Of a stretch of 64,000 nucleotides of DNA, positions 61,190 through 64,000 are shown piece by piece; position 1 is the stretch's first letter, and each line of letters starts with the position of its first letter. Below the pieces are notes generated by a model. That model had not been told where the DNA came from. It ran no database searches and saw nothing but the letters and a program-made list of their open reading frames with translations. Origin of the DNA: Styela clava (lineage: Eukaryota; Chordata; Ascidiacea; Stolidobranchia; Styelidae); NCBI RefSeq assembly GCF_964204865.1, contig NC_135251.1, forward strand, positions 30,542,943 through 30,606,942. The letters are read 5' to 3'. The position numbers and the translations under genes were made by a program.

Positions 61190-61402
61190 TCAGCACATTT
61201 CTTCCCCACTCGAGATTTTTTCGGCAAAATACATCGGAAGTTTGATGACTTTTTCCAAAAATTCCACCAGTGCTTTACAAGGTTCCACACATGCCGAAAA
61301 CGGCATGCACAATATGTAGAAAAATGCAATGAATCCTGCTATTGGCCATCCGATAAAGATAAGCCCGAGGCACCAAACGATTGACCATAGAATGTTTCCC
61401 AT
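61190..61402 (-). CDS. Membrane microprotein, paralogue C (70 residues)
   Basis: Starts at MGNILWSIVW. A long hydrophobic core (WCLGLIFIGWPIAGFIAFF, then YILCMPF) is followed by SACVEPCKALVEFLEKVIKL and PMYFAEKISSGEEMC. Shares with copy B the string EPC plus FL, and with copy A the PF-x2-C-V/I and KL/NLP region. Probably a double-pass membrane protein. A TTTTTCACCAG acceptor-like site precedes the ATG, as in the other copies. No family name can be assigned. The three genes lie on one strand within 5.8 kb, indicating tandem duplication. Confidence 0.7.
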   Translation of the reverse strand: MGNILWSIVWCLGLIFIGWPIAGFIAFFYILCMPFSACVEPCKALVEFLEKVIKLPMYFAEKISSGEEMC

Positions 61403-61899
61403 CCTGTTCCGTCTACAGTAACTGGTGAAAAACCGCCGATAACTCAATTGTTATATCAATCTTTAAATAGGTGGTTCACGATTACAATAAAACTGCAAAA
61501 TAACAAATGTTGAAATAAATAAAATAATTATTATTACGAATTAATTAAATTATTCCTAACAGTAAAAACACCACGCTTTCCACGTTTGTAATTGTCTGAA
61601 TATGATCAACGTAGATGCTGGACATATTACGCTGACAAGCGTAAAGGGCGGGAATACATTCATCAGTCAAAATTAAAAGTTCTGATAACCAAAATTGTCT
61701 CAGTGACCGTTGGAATAATTTTTAATCAGCAGGACCGAAAACCACAATACAAATAATATGACTAAAACCAGAATAAAAAATATCTAATAATCATGACAGT
61801 AGTTAATTTGAAGAAATCGGATACTAAAAAATGTTTTGCTTTGCTGACTCACATTATTGTGAAAAAGGCAACAACAATCTCTTTATATATAGTCTACAG
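61403..61899. other. Upstream flank of microprotein gene C
   Basis: AT-rich DNA, presumably with the promoter and a 5' UTR exon of the minus-strand gene. Nothing else seen. Confidence 0.35.
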
Positions 61900-62554
61900 C
61901 AGGGTCGTCCAACCCGTGGCCCGCCGAAGGTTTCTGAGTGGCCCGCGCGGTATTATTCGAAGCCCGATGTCTTCCGACTATTGAAACATCTAATAAAAAA
62001 AATTATTCCTCGTCATTCAAAGACGCGAGAAGCACCACCCAGCTATCGAAAGCTTTTTAAGTTTATTTGCGGGCGTTATTGCTGGAGAGAGATATTTGAA
62101 TTTATTTTTATCGTCTGCCTTGTATTTCAATCTGTTTTCCTGTCCCTTCTCTGTGAAGCTAGAAGAGGCAGTTTTCATGACCTAAATATTTTACAGTACC
62201 AATTGTAAATAAATTTTTTCACGGATGAACCATGTCAAATTCCCCGTGAGATCACTAAGTTCTGACAGCCATATGAAAAAATTCGCTTCGCATTGCTACA
62301 TTTCCATCGCACCGAATATTGACAAACTTGTTGGATAAAAGCAGTGCCATACTCCACATTGAAATATATTTGTGTGGTAAAAACTTTTGACTTTACTGTA
62401 TCTTCGTATTTTCATTGTTCTTATAATTTTAGTATGAGGGTTTTGTTTGTTTTTTCAATAACCTGTAGTCGGTGTAGTGAAAACTAGAACATAACTACCA
62501 GGTCAAGTGGCCCGCGCAATCATTTGTAAACTACATGAAGGTTGGACAACCCTG
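61900..62554. mobile_element. hAT-type non-autonomous transposon (655 bp)
   Basis: Ends are CAGGGTCGTCCAACC and, reversed, CAGGGTTGTCCAACC, with GGCCCGCGC subterminal sequence. A perfect 8-bp TSD, GTCTACAG, lies at 61892-61899 and 62555-62562. The ORF 61831-62208 crosses the left end and is not a host gene. Confidence 0.93.
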
Positions 62555-62562
62555 GTCTACAG

Positions 62563-64000
62563 TGTAGATATAGACTCTACACTATTTAATCTAAATTTAT
62601 GCTCTATCTGGAAATGATTTACCAGACCTCAGAAAGGATTCAACGTCATTTTTGAGTCAAGTCGTACATATTGGCATATAAAATCGAAGTCTGATGTCAT
62701 CGCGCAAAATGCCAATGAAAATATACTGCTGAAGTACATGAATACGATCATTCAAAGCATTTTCCTCAATTTTCAAGATCGAGGTAAAAAGATTACGTCG
62801 AGTGTTTGAACAAGCGACTTACATAATGGCATGAAAGCATAAAGAACTCTCAAATATACGGATGAGTGAATATAATGTATTTATCGTAGAAATATCATTT
62901 ATTGGTTTGATCTGTATATTCCTTGCCCAAAATTCACGAATTTCCCTCTTGATATGACGCATTTAAAAATGGTTGAAATTTTGGTTCCTGAAAACTGGCC
63001 TATTGTAGTCTGGACCTACGAAGACTTATGCTACTAGAGTTCCAACAGTGATAGTAACAAGGAAACGTGGTTCTGATAAAACGCACTGATCCTACTTTTG
63101 ATTTCTAAATCTTTTCTCATCTCATACATAATTTCCAGACTTTAGGGGAATCGAATACCTTCAATCTCATCCGTACTTCACTATATTCTCGTAAATATAT
63201 GTCCTGGTATGACGCGCCCTTAGATACAATGCGATGTAACGGGGTGGGGTATAGAGAAATCAATTCTTTTCGTTTCTATGTCAATACCTCACATCGGACG
63301 AATTTATATTTACCCATTGCGCCGAGTACCAGAGCGTGAAATGTCGTCACACGTATGAAGTAATATTTTCGAGTTTATTTTGTCGTGCATGGTTGCTTTC
63401 CGCTACCTCCGATGCCTTCATATTTTCACAATGCTTGAGCGGTTTAATTTAGGCAGTGTCCGCCAGTTTATCTGATTCCCAGAAATGATCATTGCATGGG
63501 CGATAATTCTTCGATCTCATCTTACAATTAGACATTATATCTTCGATATTGAATAATTGTAGTTTGGGTCGGAAATCTGAGGTCGAATTATGCGAATTAT
63601 ACTGTATATACTTTTTACTCTTATCTATTAATGACTTGCAGGCTTCTCCCACAGAATAAGCTAAACAGTATAAATATAATGCAAATGACGGGATGTACCA
63701 ATAAGTCTTATTGGGGTGGACCAAGGGGCCCACGTAAACTTTTCAATATAATGTCCAGCACTCTTCTGTTTTATAATTCCTCATTTTATTAGACTGAACT
63801 TACAGTATCTTAGTGTAAAATAAATCGGTCAATAAAATTTCAAACTGAACTTGTTGGTATCCAGTTCAAAGACAAAATGTGGTATTTTCACATCAAACTG
63901 ATACGTGCTATCACGCGCAAAGCGAATTCACACATTGGTAAACATCGTTAAGAAGGCAAAAACCAAACGCAAATGCTTGAGAGATATATATAATATGTTC
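62563..64000. other. Right-hand end of the window, no recognisable gene
   Basis: A 94-codon open frame on the minus strand (63449-63733) lacks an ATG and a known domain. It could be an exon of a gene to the right but cannot be supported. Confidence 0.35.

Noticed and set aside
61831-62208. 125-codon + strand ORF
   Set aside because: Crosses the left end of the hAT element at 61900-62554.
63449-63733. 94-codon minus-strand open frame
   Set aside because: No ATG, no convincing acceptor and no family match; could be an exon but cannot be supported.

Overview
The window is animal nuclear DNA. It is AT-rich, its genes are spliced with GT-AG introns of about 0.1-2 kb, and it carries orthologues of genes found across animals (a TMC channel, the sperm protein FSIP1, the spliceosomal Sm protein G). 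Roughly a third is recognisable transposon sequence. The compact introns and the mixture of tRNA-derived SINEs, CR1/L2-like LINEs and many small hAT elements suit an invertebrate deuterostome such as an ascidian. That placement is an inference; nothing here fixes the species.

Layout. 640-1419 (+) looks like the last coding exon of a gene entering from the left. 2592-5082 (-) is a complete seven-exon gene for a secreted protein of 259 residues with three trypsin-inhibitor-like (TIL) domains. 9136-22158 (-) is a complete 19-exon TMC-family gene (761 residues). 22.8-29.1 kb is a transposon graveyard: a decayed piggyBac transposase split by two hAT insertions, an RT fragment and a tRNA-derived SINE. 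29587-37664 (-) is a 13-exon FSIP1 orthologue (555 residues) with a hAT element and old SINEs in its introns. A frameshifted LINE remnant, itself split by a SINE, lies just 5' of FSIP1. 40.1-46.6 kb (+) is a LINE with two intact ORFs. 49272-49505 (-) is an intronless SNRPG. Immediately upstream of it sits a three-level nest of hAT elements (49619-51960), followed by a broken hAT transposase gene (52390-54050, +). 55.6-61.5 kb (-) holds three related single-ORF membrane microproteins of 70-77 residues in the same orientation. The rest to 64 kb is non-coding apart from one more hAT element.

Exon chains for the TIL, TMC and FSIP1 genes were assembled by hand from splice signals, reading-frame continuity and family similarity. 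In each the summed exon length is an exact multiple of three, and every junction keeps the frame. Transposon ends were called from terminal inverted repeats plus matching target-site duplications (TSDs). No database search was possible, so family names rest on recognition. The best candidates for something undescribed are the microprotein cluster, the shared 3' module between the LINE and the hAT pseudogene, and the nested hAT stack displacing the upstream region of SNRPG.
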